Below, piece by piece: positions 1-10,850 of a stretch of 64,000 nt of DNA. Source of the DNA: Pontederia crassipes. Lineage: Eukaryota > Streptophyta > Magnoliopsida > Commelinales > Pontederiaceae. The stretch covers positions 43,220,991 to 43,284,990 of the forward strand of contig CM060195.1 of the NCBI GenBank assembly GCA_030549335.1. The letters run 5' to 3'. Each line of letters begins with the position of its first letter. The first letter of the stretch is position 1. Below the pieces are notes generated by a model that saw nothing but the letters and a program-made list of their open reading frames with translations, ran no database searches and was not told the DNA's origin. The translations under genes were made by a program, and so were the position numbers.

Positions 1-820
1 ACTTTGAGTTTTGATCTAATGAAATTCCACTAGATTTTACTACTGAAAAACCAAGACCAGTAAAAAGATTAAGAGCATATTTTCTTTGTGTCAAAAAAAT
101 ACCTAAATCAAATCTCAATACTTCCATCCCGAAGAAAAATTTAAGTTCCCCAAGATCTTTCATCTTCAACTTGGACTGAAGAGCAGTCTTGGTTGAAGCA
201 ATGAGCATATTACTGTTACTAGCCACTAAAATATCATCCACATATATCAAAACAACAATGAACTCATTTCCAAAGTCTTTAGTGAATAATGTATAGCCAT
301 TCTTGCTTTGAACAAATCCAGAAGTTAGATGAATCTCAGTGATTTTTATATTCCATTGTCTGGAAACTTATTTCAGACTATAAAGGGATCTAATTAACCT
401 GCAAGCTTTGCCCTTATACTCCCCCTTGCTACCAAAACCCTTAGGAATGGACATATAAACCTCCTCATATAAATCACCATTCAAAAAGACATTATTTATA
501 TCCCAATGATATAGTATCCACTTGTGTTGAGCTGCAATTGTTAGTAAATATTTTATTGTGACAAATTTGACCACTAGTGAAAAAGTTTCTTTGAAGAGTA
601 TACCCTCCTTCTAGTTATATCCTTTAGCCACAAGCCTTTCTTTAAACATTTCAACTTCCCCTGTGGATGTGAGCTTTATCTTATACACCCATTTACTGTC
701 AATTGGTTTTTTCCCAGCAAGTAGGTCCACGATCTCCCAAAGAGCCTCTAGTTCCTCTTGCATGGCTGAAACTCATCTAGGGTCTTTGGCATAGGAAGTG
801 AATTGTTTAATATCATGTGT
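1..820 (-). pseudogene. copia reverse transcriptase remnant (RVT_2 type)
   Basis: Translating the minus strand gives the copia RT landmarks in order: a [13 protein letters not shown] block near 690-720, LVAKGY near 620-640, a WDINNVFLNGDL segment near 490-520, YMSIPKGF near 440-460, a SLYSLK segment at 368-380, and the catalytic YVDD box near 229-246 followed by ILVAS. The catalytic aspartates are present, but an in-frame TAG follows LVAKGYN and other shifts break the frame, so no continuous polymerase is encoded. The C-terminal RT and RNase H lie beyond the left edge. Assignment to the copia RT family is secure; activity is very unlikely. Confidence 0.9.
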
Positions 821-1193
821 TGATTTATCTGAGATGGCAGATGAAATGATATAATCATCTAAACTATCAGGAGGTTTAATAATTCTTCTGAGTCTGTCCA
901 ACTGGCAACTCAACAAGAACAGGGGAATTAACTTCTAAAATGTCTCTTTGTAAAGATTCACCAATATCAGGAGCTGGTAATGAATTTTCTTTTGTGCTAA
1001 TCTGAATATTATCGGATTGCACATTTTCCATCGGATTAGAAATGAGTCTTGAGTCTGCCTGTGGCATATTGAACATATCATCATCCTCAAAATTTTGTAA
1101 GGGAGTCGTAGATTGTGTAGATTTTGGAGTTTAATATTCTGAGTCACAGAATCTTCAATTGTTTTTTCATTCTTCTAAAAGAGAAAAATGTCT

Positions 1194-1950
1194 TCATAGA
1201 ACTTGACATCCCTGATAAAAATAGTTTTTTTTATTCATATCAAAGCATTTATACCCCTTCTTTGACATAGAATATACAAGAAATGCACACGGATTTGCCC
1301 TTCTATCAAATTTGTCAGAAATTAGTTTATTAGTCATATAACACAAGCAACCTATAACTTTGAGACGTTTAATATTAGGAGTTTTCTTAAAAACCATTTC
1401 ATATGGAGAGATGTTGTTTAACACTCTTAATGGCAACCTATTGATAAGATGAACAACTGCGTGAACCATATGTCACCCCAAAACTCCTTTGGTAAAAAAC
1501 ATTGGAATAATAAGGCCCTAGCAACTTCTAAAAATGCCTATATTTCCCTCTAACTAGGCCATTTTGTTGTGGAATATAGTTACAGGTGCTTTGATGCAAG
1601 ATTCCCTTGCCCATAAACAATTCTTTACACATTTTATTATGAAATTTTACACCTTTATTATGAAATTTTATGCCATTGTCAGATATGAAAACTTTAATCT
1701 TGAGCTTAAAATGAGTTTCAACTAGGCTGAGGAAATGTTTTATGATAGAAAACACTTTAATTTTTTATCTAATGAGATATAGCCATGTCATTCTAGAAAA
1801 AGCATCGACTATTGTTACAAAATATTGAAATCCATCACGAGTTGGAATCTTAAATGGCCCCAGGTATCTATACAACTTCAAGCAAATTTGAAGGTTGTCT
1901 TTTTTAAAGGTTAAATGACAACTGAGATTGTTTGGCCATAGGACATACAA
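1194..1950 (-). pseudogene. copia integrase remnant
   Basis: Three minus-strand stretches in different frames together resemble the copia integrase core and its C-terminal region. At 1765-1950 there is a segment ending FVTIVDAFSRMTWLYLI, which holds the first catalytic aspartate. At 1528-1755 an ISDNGIKF segment carries the second aspartate, followed by PQQNGLVRG where the glutamate of the DDE triad is normally found (PQQNGVVER in intact elements); the glutamate appears lost. At 1194-1469 an NRLP...SPYEMVFKK...LKVIGCLCY...RANPCAFLVYS block matches the integrase C-terminal linker. A short duplicated KFHNK segment suggests slippage. The frame breaks and the lost glutamate indicate a dead enzyme. 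Confidence 0.85.
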
Positions 1951-2271
1951 AACAGTGTATGTTTTGAGAGTCTTTACAAAATTGCAAAGATGAAATCAAA
2001 TTACATCTTTTCCATATGTATTGTAAGATTGGATCTACTTTATCTAAAGTAAATGATCCATCAATGAATACGTGTTTGTTTTTTGCAAGAAGAAAATTAT
2101 AAAAGCATAGCCCCATTTTGCATAATTTTCAATTCCAACTACCTGATCTTGAATTAAAACAATTTTGGGAACATCAGATGCACTCAGAAACAAAGGGTTC
2201 ATCACATCAGTTATGGGTGATGTAGAAGATCCAGATCCAGTGATCGACATTCGCCTGAAATCTAGAATCAA
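1950..2271 (-). pseudogene. copia gag N-terminus joined to pre-integrase remnant
   Basis: From 2271 leftward the minus strand encodes a segment with NPLFLSASDVPKIVLI and GIENYAKWGYAF, the typical start of copia gag proteins (short N-terminal motif followed by a NYxxW box). After a frameshift near 2100 the frame continues with KNKHVFIDGSF, still gag-like. It then passes within about 40 residues to HCFVCPMAKQSQLSF, which matches the GAG-pre-integrase zinc-finger tail (C-x2-C followed by AKQ). A normal element has several hundred codons of gag and protease between these points, so I infer an internal deletion. No known regulatory role. Confidence 0.75.
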
Positions 2272-2427
2272 CTGAATCCGAGAAGTATTAAACCAATAAA
2301 CTCAAGATCCATATCCAAAAATGCCAAGAAATAACGAACTTGGATGATCAATCACGAGCAGAGGAAACAATCGATCAATCATAAATCACTTATCTCATAT
2401 GGAAGTGAACCTAAAGATCTCGAGCCA

Positions 2428-2439
2428 GCTCTGATACCA
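2428..2439 (-). promoter_or_regulatory. primer-binding site for initiator tRNA-Met
   Basis: Read on the minus strand this is TGGTATCAGAGC, the standard plant copia primer-binding site complementary to the 3' end of initiator tRNA-Met. It begins immediately after the LTR terminus CAACA, as expected for minus-strand DNA priming, and fixes the LTR boundary at 2440. Confidence 0.93.
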
Positions 2440-2720
2440 TGTTGGAATTGGCAATACTTTTCGACGCAGCTATGAAACCCTTGAACAAGCAATAGGAAGA
2501 GATGAGAGTATTGGGAAGAAGTAGATCGATCTTATTCTAAAATACAAAAATCAACTTACAACTCCTTCCTCCGATTTTATACTCAGGAGAGGCGCGTGAT
2601 ACATCTAGACACAAACCGGCACACTCTCCGTTATAAACTTCCTAACCCTGAAACATGGACACTCAGCTACTGATAACTTGACATAAGAACAAATTACTCT
2701 TTATATTTTACATCTAACAC
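2440..2720 (-). repeat. 5' LTR of the copia element (281 bp)
   Basis: On the minus strand the LTR starts TGTTAGATG at 2720 and ends CCAACA at 2440, with TG..CA termini, and is followed at once by the primer-binding site. A TATAAAA sequence lies on the minus strand near 2574-2580, about 140 bp into the LTR, and could be the U3 promoter. The five bases outside the LTR are CACTT; the matching target duplication would lie beyond the window. Confidence 0.85.
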
Positions 2721-5700
2721 ACTTAATCTGACAATGCCAACTTAAGTTAAACAAAACTTTTACAAGACTAGAGGAGGAGGACGTCGTTATATTTAGGACT
2801 TTTACTTCAATGGTCCAACAGTTGACTTCAAGGTGCATGTGACTATTTTGTCACGACATATTTAGATAATGCACATTTGAGATACAAACACAAATAGGCT
2901 AAGAATAATTCGACAAATTCAGTCTCCATATCATTGAAGAATGCAAGTTATTTGTACGAATGCAAGGCTTTTGAATGATCACCGAGTCACTTCACTATTT
3001 TGTTTCAATTCATATTTTTTGCGAGGTAAGCAAAGCCATATTTTTTTTTGTTGCAAATATTAGTAGAGTTTCAACTATTGATATATTTTTTTACAAGAAA
3101 TTTTTTTCTTTTTAAACATGACATTTATAGTTCCTAATATATGACTTCTCTTTTGCCTTTTTTTTAAAGGACATAAGGATTGTAAACCCTAAGGACTAGT
3201 GATGTAATTACTTATTTATTTCTACTTTGTAGTTGATTGGGAAGAAAAAAGCTATATTTGAATAGAGATGAGATTCAGTGTTTATTTGTGCATAAACTTG
3301 GGGATAAGCACTTTACCTCCAAGATCATACCCAATATTAATTTTCATACTCACTATCTTCAAATGATATTATTGTTGTTTAGAAAAAAATTTAACACGTG
3401 GGAAGATCCAAGTGCAAAATTATAACTTAATTTTGAGAAAGTATAATTGTAATATTACGAATTTTCAAAAATTAAATATTTATTTATGTAATTACATAAA
3501 TTAAAAAATTAAGAATTTATTAGGGATAATTAAAATTTAAAAGGAATAGAAGTATAATAAGAGATAAGAAAAGAAGAAAAAGATAAGTATTAGTTGTAAT
3601 ATAAATTGAGATAAGATTGAAATCAAGTATTCAAATTGAGATAAAAAAATCTCAATTCGTGATTAGAACTAAAGGCAAAAGTATGTAAAATCTCAAATTT
3701 ACTTTTGAGTGTGCTTTGTTTCCTTTTTTTGAATGTGATTTGTAGTGGCTAAATAATATGTAGAAAGTGTAGTTATAGCCAAATATGTCGTATGATTCCA
3801 AAGTACCCAAGGAAAAACATCGTCGAAATTCTGCATCGTTGAACTCATCCTGCATCACAAGAATTTAGCTTGTTTTTGCACTGCCATTCATTACTCGATG
3901 TTGATGATGCCCCGAGTTCTCGAGCAATATGACTCAGGTTTCCCTATGTTCCAGCTCAAGTTTTTGGCCTAGCACTAGAATTTTGACACTTCATCATGAA
4001 GACCCCACATTCGGGCCAACATATCCTCTAAGGACCGTTTGATAATGAAAACTAGAGTTATAAAAGAAAATGATAAAAAAAATTGAAAAATGAAAAGAAA
4101 ACATCAACTAAAAAAAGTAAAAAACAAAAAATATAAAGGAGTTACTATATTTCCATCAAAAAGGTGGAATCGGAACAACCACGGTCACGTGACGCATGGT
4201 TTTCATTTCGAGTTCTTGATTCGATTTCATCAAATATTACATTATTTGATGAAACCGTCTGGAATTAGATGTTAGCTCCGCCTGACAGAACTAGCGTCCA
4301 ATTTAAGTTGCCAAATAACCTCCTAAAGTTTCGCAAGCAAGAAAAGTAACAAAATTATTTTCGACATCGACACACACCTAGTCATTGCGGCTAAGAACTT
4401 GGCCTAGATTGTTTGAAAAATTGTCAATATATTAATCATTGAAACCTCAAGCAAGTCCATCCGGAGCCTGGGCCGAATTTTGAACCCATCCAACTCGAGT
4501 TGATTGTGCTCGCGTTAGGTTCTATTAACTTTTAGTATGCTTGTGGTAGATCTGCTCCCCCTGCTCTTGATCATTAAAATGCTAAAAATATATAAAAAAA
4601 GATAAATAGGTTATCAGATAAAAATGTAAAACTCGAGTTCAATACTAATTGTCACTTGTTACTTGTTATTGTTGGATTAACAGAAATTTTAGTTCAAGAT
4701 TGGTGCATAATCTGTACTTCTTATTTGTTCAAGTAAAGTAATTAAATTCACCCTTATTAGATATTTTTAATTATTGAATAATGTAAAATATAAAAAAGAT
4801 GGTTGTATTATTCAACCAATTGAACCATCCAACTCAACTCAAGTCAATTGGATTATATTCAATATCAAATTTGAAAACAACCCAATCCGACCTAAATTAA
4901 CTAAAGTTGGTTAAGTCTGATTGAGTCCAATTTGACTTGTGAATACTCGTAAATATGAGATATCTCATAAAAGTGGATTGTTAATGCAATTCTATAATGA
5001 CTTTAGAATAGAGGTGAACACGTGCTAAGACAACCTAGTTATCCTTATCTGCATCGACCTGATTTATCAAAATATTTTTAGCCTAATTGTCTTTTGGGTC
5101 GGGTTCCAATCAAGATCCAAAAAATCTTATGTAATTTAGGTCAGGATTGAGGTAATAACAGATATAACTGATTGGTCCGGACTCACTATTAATATTTAAT
5201 TTGTTGTATATGTCTTCTTAATTTTTGGCATATATGGCAAATTACGTCTAACCAACAATTCTTTATCTTAAATAATAAAACCTTTGAGTTCTTTGTCCTT
5301 CACCACAGTTGGCTTAGTCTTTTCATACAACGAGGCCTATGATAACGCTCCCAGATCGGTCAACGTCACGTGATGAAGATCGACCTGGAGACACTACAAG
5401 CGTATGACATTGACCAATATATTGATCAAGACTCGGTAAAAAATAATGACATGTCAGCAATAGAATAAAAGGAAATGTGGAAATAATATAAGAAGCGGAA
5501 GTTGAAACATTATGACATGGTCTCAAGTTAAGAACAAAATAATGACTACATCAAAATTCATAATAAATGTGAAAAATAAATAAAGATAACTAGGCCCTTT
5601 GATACATGTGCTTTATCATCACATGAGCTCTGTCGCAGCATACCAACTCAACACTATCACTGACCCGACTTGACCTTGTGGAAATCAAACACAGAGGAGG

Positions 5701-6404
5701 AGGACAGGTCCTCCTACAAACAACCTAGTGGTGAACTAGTAAAGATATACAATGCATCATAGCATAAATAAAAAATGATGGTATATACTTATCTTAGTCA
5801 GGGACATGAACATGGAATCGTCACAAACCATGAATAAAAAGAGATAATAGATCTCAATAATTAGTAAGAGCACGTGTTACATGATAAATTTGGAATCAAT
5901 GGTAGGCTATCATGACATAAATCATAACAATAACTTGATTTGATGTTCATACTTGTTTTACTTATTCATACTCTTTAATCTTGAATTATGCTTAGAAATC
6001 AGGTGACTTTGGGTGCTTTTAGATTTTTGGGGTATACCGAGCGAAACGATACAGCCTTGTGCGAGTAATGGGTGATCAAACCATGGCCAAGAGAGCGATC
6101 CTGATCTTGAGACACTTGGCATAAACTGGCAATCCATTATTCATCTTTCATCTTAACTTATTAATCACTTTAAATTTTTGTTATTCATTGTTCATCATAA
6201 TGTGAAGAGAAATGAATCAATAATAGGATAAATCATTATAGGGATCTGTATTTTAAATCAAGAATAGATCGTTGTAAGATCGTATGGGATTAATCAAATT
6301 GTAGTCGTGGTCAATCAAACAAGTTCATATAGCATTCAGATCGGAATCAGGAAACAGTAAGCAACATGAAAGATAGTCACGAATTGCTATAACCTGGGCC
6401 GAGC
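2721..6404. other. AT-rich gene-free DNA
   Basis: I see no coding region, RNA gene or bounded element here. Frames are short (at most about 70 codons) and match nothing I recognise. Loose Asn/Gln-rich and CAATTGAACC-like text near 4790-4950 and a mixed-GC stretch at 5300-6200 look like old repeat debris. Confidence 0.5.
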
Positions 6405-6412
6405 ATAGGGTG

Positions 6413-6886
6413 TAGGGGTGTTCACAGGTCGGGTCCAAGGGGCTAGACAGGATCCGACCCAACCCGACCCGGTTCGGGTCGGGTCGGATGGTCGGGTTAC
6501 CTGATCACCCAATTTTCTTTTTTTTAAATTATTTTCTTACTATTTTTATATTTTATTTAATATAAAAATATTATTTAATATTATTTTAAAAGCATAAAAT
6601 ATGTTTCCTAACTATTTAATATTATTTCTACAATTAAAATATTTTATTTTAGTTTTTTAATTTATAAATAAAATATAAGCCATAATTGTAATTAAAAAAG
6701 AAAAAATTAAAAAAAAACAAAAATCGGGTCAATTGGGTCGGGTCAGTTCACTCGGGTTGGATTTTGTTAACCCGTACCCGACCCGACCGATTCGGGTTCG
6801 ACCCGACCATCGATCCGACCCGACTCAAATCGGTTCGGGTCGGGTCATCGGGTTCACGGGTCGACCCGACCCGGTGAACACCCCTA
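6413..6886. mobile_element. hAT-type MITE, copy 1 (474 bp)
   Basis: The element has terminal inverted repeats TAGGGGTGTTCAC at the left and the exact reverse complement at the right. It is flanked by a perfect 8-bp direct repeat ATAGGGTG (6405-6412 and 6887-6894). An 8-bp target duplication is the hAT signature. Both ends carry subterminal arrays of CGGGTCGGGTC and its complement, while the centre is nearly pure AT. There is no transposase frame, so it is non-autonomous. A second copy of the same family lies at 39216-39686. Confidence 0.92.
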
Positions 6887-6894
6887 ATAGGGTG

Positions 6895-8604
6895 ACCCGG
6901 GCTGGGTTCATAGCTTGGACCTGAACCGAGTGTAAATGGCACTTGAGTCGGGTTTTTAAATAGGATCGCACATCGTCAAATTCGATAGAGGATAATCCTG
7001 AGCCGAATTAAGAGAAACCCGGGTCAAATAGTGGACCTGTCGATCGATCTGTTTCTCTCTAACTTGGCCGAATTCAAGGAACACGGGCCAAGTTCCACGA
7101 GCACGACCGTGAAATCAACCTAAACGATCATTTTCTGTGTGAACCCGGACCGGGTTCATCAGTATCCGAGCCGAGCCCCTATATGATCTAGAATGTCGAG
7201 AGTTTTCTTTGACGAGAAACTATCTTAATATTATTACAAAAACATATCAAGCACCACATAACGAATATACAACACATATCAAAGCATTACTGGTATTGCA
7301 GGAATTATAAGTATGACATATAATCAATAGAGCAGATAATTGCAAAACATAATCGTAGATAATCATGAAAATCAAATAATAATCAATCAAACAATCATCA
7401 GATTCGTCTTCTTGCCTTCTTTCAGAGAAAAGTGACGTTCCTAAATCGGGCGACCTATTACATGAAAGATCGAAATACATAACGGACGACCGAAGTGGCA
7501 GATGGAATGACCGCAGACAGAGAGCACGGACATTTCTAAAATGGATGACTGAAACATTAATGGTCGATCGTTCTGGGCAGCAAATGTCAAAAATGCATAA
7601 ATCAGACGACCGAAGTTCGCGCATGAACGACCGTAGATTACAGAGAGCGTGAACACTTCTAAAACGGACGATCGAAACATTAACGGTCGACCGTTCTGGG
7701 TAGCAAAGAACAAAAATGTGGAAATCGGACGACCGAAATCGATGCATGGATGACCGTAGATTACGGAGAGTATGGGATTTATAAATCAGACGACCGATTC
7801 TCTTTTGGTCGACCATTGTGAAAGCAAAAATTAAATAAATGACTATAATCCTTCTACGGACTACAATCAACGAAAAACTGCACAGAAAAGACAAATGCGA
7901 TGGCTATTATTTTATATTAAACGAACGCCCGATACTATAATGGGCGACCGTTGAATATGCGACAAAAGGGATAATGGCTACTTACTGTGCAAAACGGACG
8001 ACCGATATTAAAACGGGCTACCGTTTTAGAGGTGACAACACAATACTTTTCAAATGGATTTACAACGGCTATATTTTCAAGAGAAGCCTATAAAAAAGGA
8101 TTCAAAAGATTGAAGAAAGGTTATCCAAGCAAGGCAAATTACTCTAGAGCTTACTTAAAGTTCAAAGCATTCTTCTTGAGCTAAAGTTTGTAAATCATCA
8201 CTTCCTCTTATAGTTTCTAAGTATGAGCATCCTTTACAAGAAGAAAGAATTGAAGGAAATTCTTATGTTCTTATTTAGATATTTTTGAGAGCTTCTTGTA
8301 AGAAGAGGTGTGCCTTATTTTTTTAGCGAGAAGAAGGCTTTGTGGTGTAAAGAGTTATTCTCTCCCTACAATAAAAGAGAAGGCTAGTGAATCTCTGACG
8401 ATCTCAAGGCCGAAAAGTCAGAGCGGGAATGTAAGCCAAGGAGTTGGGCCGAACCTCGTCAATATATTACGTTTTTCTCCTCTCTTGCTCTTCTTACTTA
8501 TATTTTACTTGCCTACGATCGCATTTTCTAAAAATTGACTTTCACAACTATTTTGATTAAATTTTTATACACCAATTCACCTCCTTCTTAGTGCTTTCGA
8601 TCTT
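6895..8604. repeat. CGACCG-rich repeat region with an LTR-like right end
   Basis: From about 7434 to 7810 there is an imperfect tandem repeat with a 123-bp period; the phrase GTTCTGGG(C/T)AGCAAA recurs at 7570 and 7693. Motifs such as CGGACGACCGAA and GGTCGACCGT are scattered to about 8030. The segment 8535-8607 (ACACCAATTCACCTCC through CGATCTTACA) resembles the 3' terminus of plant copia-type LTRs. I therefore suspect an LTR fragment, but the left boundary and a target duplication were not found. Similar GGTCGACC arrays occur inside the solo LTR at 43034-45658. Confidence 0.5.
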
Positions 8605-9224
8605 ACAATAATCAGGGACGGAGCCAGGATGAAAACTTAGAGGTGGCCAAATGTAGAGAGTAAAAACCCATAAATTGTATATCTACATGCGTATATATAA
8701 TAATTTTTTTAGTCAAATTTAAAATTTAAAAACATTATTTTAGAAGTTAACTTAAATCTATAAATCTTATTGTATTTTAATTTAAATATTTTTTTGTTAT
8801 TCATCATGTTTATCTTTTGGAAAAAATGGGGGTTCCCCCATTTAAAATGGGAGAACATACCCCCCATTTCATGGCGCCCGTCCGATCGGACGGGCGCCGT
8901 TGTAGATTCGAAAAACTAGTTTTTTTACCCGTGTGTGAACCAAAAAATGTGTGAACCAGACGTCGTCGAATCGGTCGTGCGTGAACCGATCTTTTTTACC
9001 CCATAAAAGTGACTGGACAGTAAAAATCTCCCCATTTCTCCCTCATTTTCTCTCTCCCTCTTTCTCCCCTCCTCGCGTGACGACGATCGGTCACCGACTG
9101 CACCATCACGATCGCCGGCGACGATGACCAGATCCGCGCCACCACCGCCGCCCACGACCAGATCCGCCGCCGGCCGCCCTCCCCGCTCTTCTTCGACTAG
9201 ATCCGCTCTTCTTCGACCAGATCC

Positions 9225-9480
9225 GCCGCCGGCCGCCCTCCCCGCTCGCACGCCGCCGCCCTCCCCACTCGCACGCCGCCGCCCTCCGTGCTCGCACGCC
9301 GCCGCCCTCCCCGCTCGCCGTCGGTCGCCCTCCCCGCTCGCACGTCGCCGCCCTCCCCGCTCGCACGTCGGCCGCCCTCCGTGCTCGCACGCCGCCGCCC
9401 TCCCCGCTCAGCGTCGGCCGCCCTCCGTGATCGCACGCCGCCGCCCTCCCCGTTCGCACGTCTCCGCCCTCCTCGCTGAC
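9225..9480. repeat. GC-rich minisatellite inside MULE 1
   Basis: Roughly 20-30 bp units built from GCTCGCACGCCGCCGCCCTC are repeated about ten times. Long open frames exist here on both strands and in several frames, which is the usual effect of GC-rich tandem repeats without stops and not evidence of a protein. Confidence 0.85.
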
Positions 9481-9705
9481 CGCCGCCCTTCGTCGCACGC
9501 ACCACCGCTGACTGCCGCCGTCGCCCTTCGTCGCACGACACCGACGCCCTGCCGTAATTAGTTAAACACTTTTTAATTGATCACTTGTAATTATGTAATA
9601 ATCACCTTTCTAAGTAGTGACATTATAATTATGTAATAATCACCTTAAATTGTAAGTAGTTGATCACAGATTATGTTGTACTTAGGTAATCAATTTCACC
9701 TTAAA

Positions 9706-9846
9706 CGCCCCGCTGCCGCCCTTCGTCGCACGCACGGCCCCGCCGCCGCCCTACGACGCACACACGGCCCCGCCGCCTCCCTAGGACGCACGCACGGCCC
9801 TGCCGCCGCCCTTCGTCGCACGCACGCACCCGCCGCCGCCCACGCA
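9706..9846. repeat. GC-rich tandem repeat, about 34-bp unit
   Basis: Four units contain CGTCGCACGCACGGCCCCGC-type sequence with a few changes. The array lies inside MULE 1 between AT-rich spacers. Confidence 0.8.
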
Positions 9847-9960
9847 CATTTGTAAATTTTTGGTTAATCCAAACATTGCAGATCGAACATCGAAATGTCT
9901 TTTGTAATTTTTTTGTTAATTCATCTTGTAAATTAATTGAAAACATACATTGTGTTTGGT

Positions 9961-10180
9961 CAATTGTTCCCCATGTAACATTGTGATACGCTGACGAAGT
10001 GAGGGATTAAGTGATTAAAACGTAACCAAAAGAGGAGTTTGGATCAATTGTTCCACGTAACATTGCGATAGGCGGACGAAGTGAGGGATTAAGTGATTAA
10101 AACATAACCAAAAGGGGAGTTTGGATCTATTGTTCCATGTAATATTGCGATACGCGGACGAAGTGTGACAATGATTTACA
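9961..10180. repeat. Tandem repeat, about 83-bp unit, 2.6 copies
   Basis: The phrase CAATTGTTCC begins at 9961 and 10045 and recurs as CTATTGTTCC at 10127, each followed by a GTAACATTG(T/C)GATA(C/G)G-type segment. It lies inside MULE 1. A second, separate duplication of about 107 bp follows at 10330-10530 (ACTGCTAAAA...TTTACATGCT twice). Confidence 0.85.
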
Positions 10181-10659
10181 AGAGATCCATTAAGAAACAT
10201 ATATTACATTTCAAATTAACGAGAATTCAACAAGAAAAATCTATAGTATATTATTTTCAATCGCCGGCACCAATGTTCATGAGCTATCACAACTTCATCA
10301 CAACTTCCTCACAGTTTTACATCTATCAAGGAAGAACGTAGAAACTGCTAAAACAGAACTAGTAGATTTACATGCTCAATCCTAACCAATACAACAAATT
10401 ACCACTAATTACACAATGATAACACATCAAAGAATAGAACATTCAAACTGCTAAAATGGAACTTGTAGATTTACATGCTTAATCCTAACCAATACAACTA
10501 ATTACACAATGATAACACCTAATTACCATGTCGATTAACAACTAATTACAACGTTAGGGTCGGCGGCATCGCGGCGGCGTGGTCGCGGCAGCGTGGTCGC
10601 GGCGGGTGTGGGTTGTGGTGCGGGGTCGTGGCGGGGGATCACGGCGGTGGTCGGCGTGG

Positions 10660-10850
10660 CGGGGGGTTGCGGCGGGGGTCAACGAGCGGTGGTGTGGGGT
10701 CGCGGCGGGGGTCGATGAGCGGTGGTGCGGGGTCGCGGAAGGGGTCGGCGAGCGGCGGTGGTGCGGGGTCGCGGCAGGGGTCGGCGAGCGGCGGTGGTGC
10801 GGGGTCGCGGCAGGGGTCGGCGAGCGGCGGTGGTGCGGGGTTAGCATGGT
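10660..10850. repeat. GC-rich tandem repeat, about 36-bp unit
   Basis: Units containing GGGGTCGCGGCAGGGGTCGG followed by CGAGCGGCGGTGGTGC repeat about five times with increasing identity toward the right. It lies inside MULE 1. The repeats read through as Gly/Arg-rich frames in every phase, so I do not call a gene. Confidence 0.85.

Larger units (their letters stand above)
1..2720 (-). mobile_element. Ty1/copia LTR retrotransposon, 5' part, degenerate and cut by window edge
   Basis: Reading on the minus strand, the order is LTR (2720-2440), primer-binding site, gag fragment, pre-integrase/integrase fragments, then reverse transcriptase running off the left edge. The order GAG-INT-RT defines Ty1/copia (Pseudoviridae-type) rather than Ty3/gypsy. 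Every domain is broken by stops or frameshifts, so the element is not autonomous. The middle of gag and its zinc knuckle, and the protease, cannot be found; gag text runs almost directly into pre-integrase text near 1960-2000, so an internal deletion is likely. The second LTR, which should lie left of position 1, is not in the window, so target duplications cannot be checked. Confidence 0.9.

Noticed and set aside
4033..4323. Possible MITE with GGACCGTTTGATAA and GGTTATTTGG ends
   Set aside because: The ends match too poorly and no target duplication was found.
5392..5400. CACTACAAG as a CACTA terminus
   Set aside because: It is followed by CGTATG rather than AAAA, with no subterminal repeats and no partner end.
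8925..9561. Long Arg/Ala/Pro-rich open frames on both strands
   Set aside because: They overlap in several frames of a GC-rich tandem repeat inside MULE 1 and show no domain.
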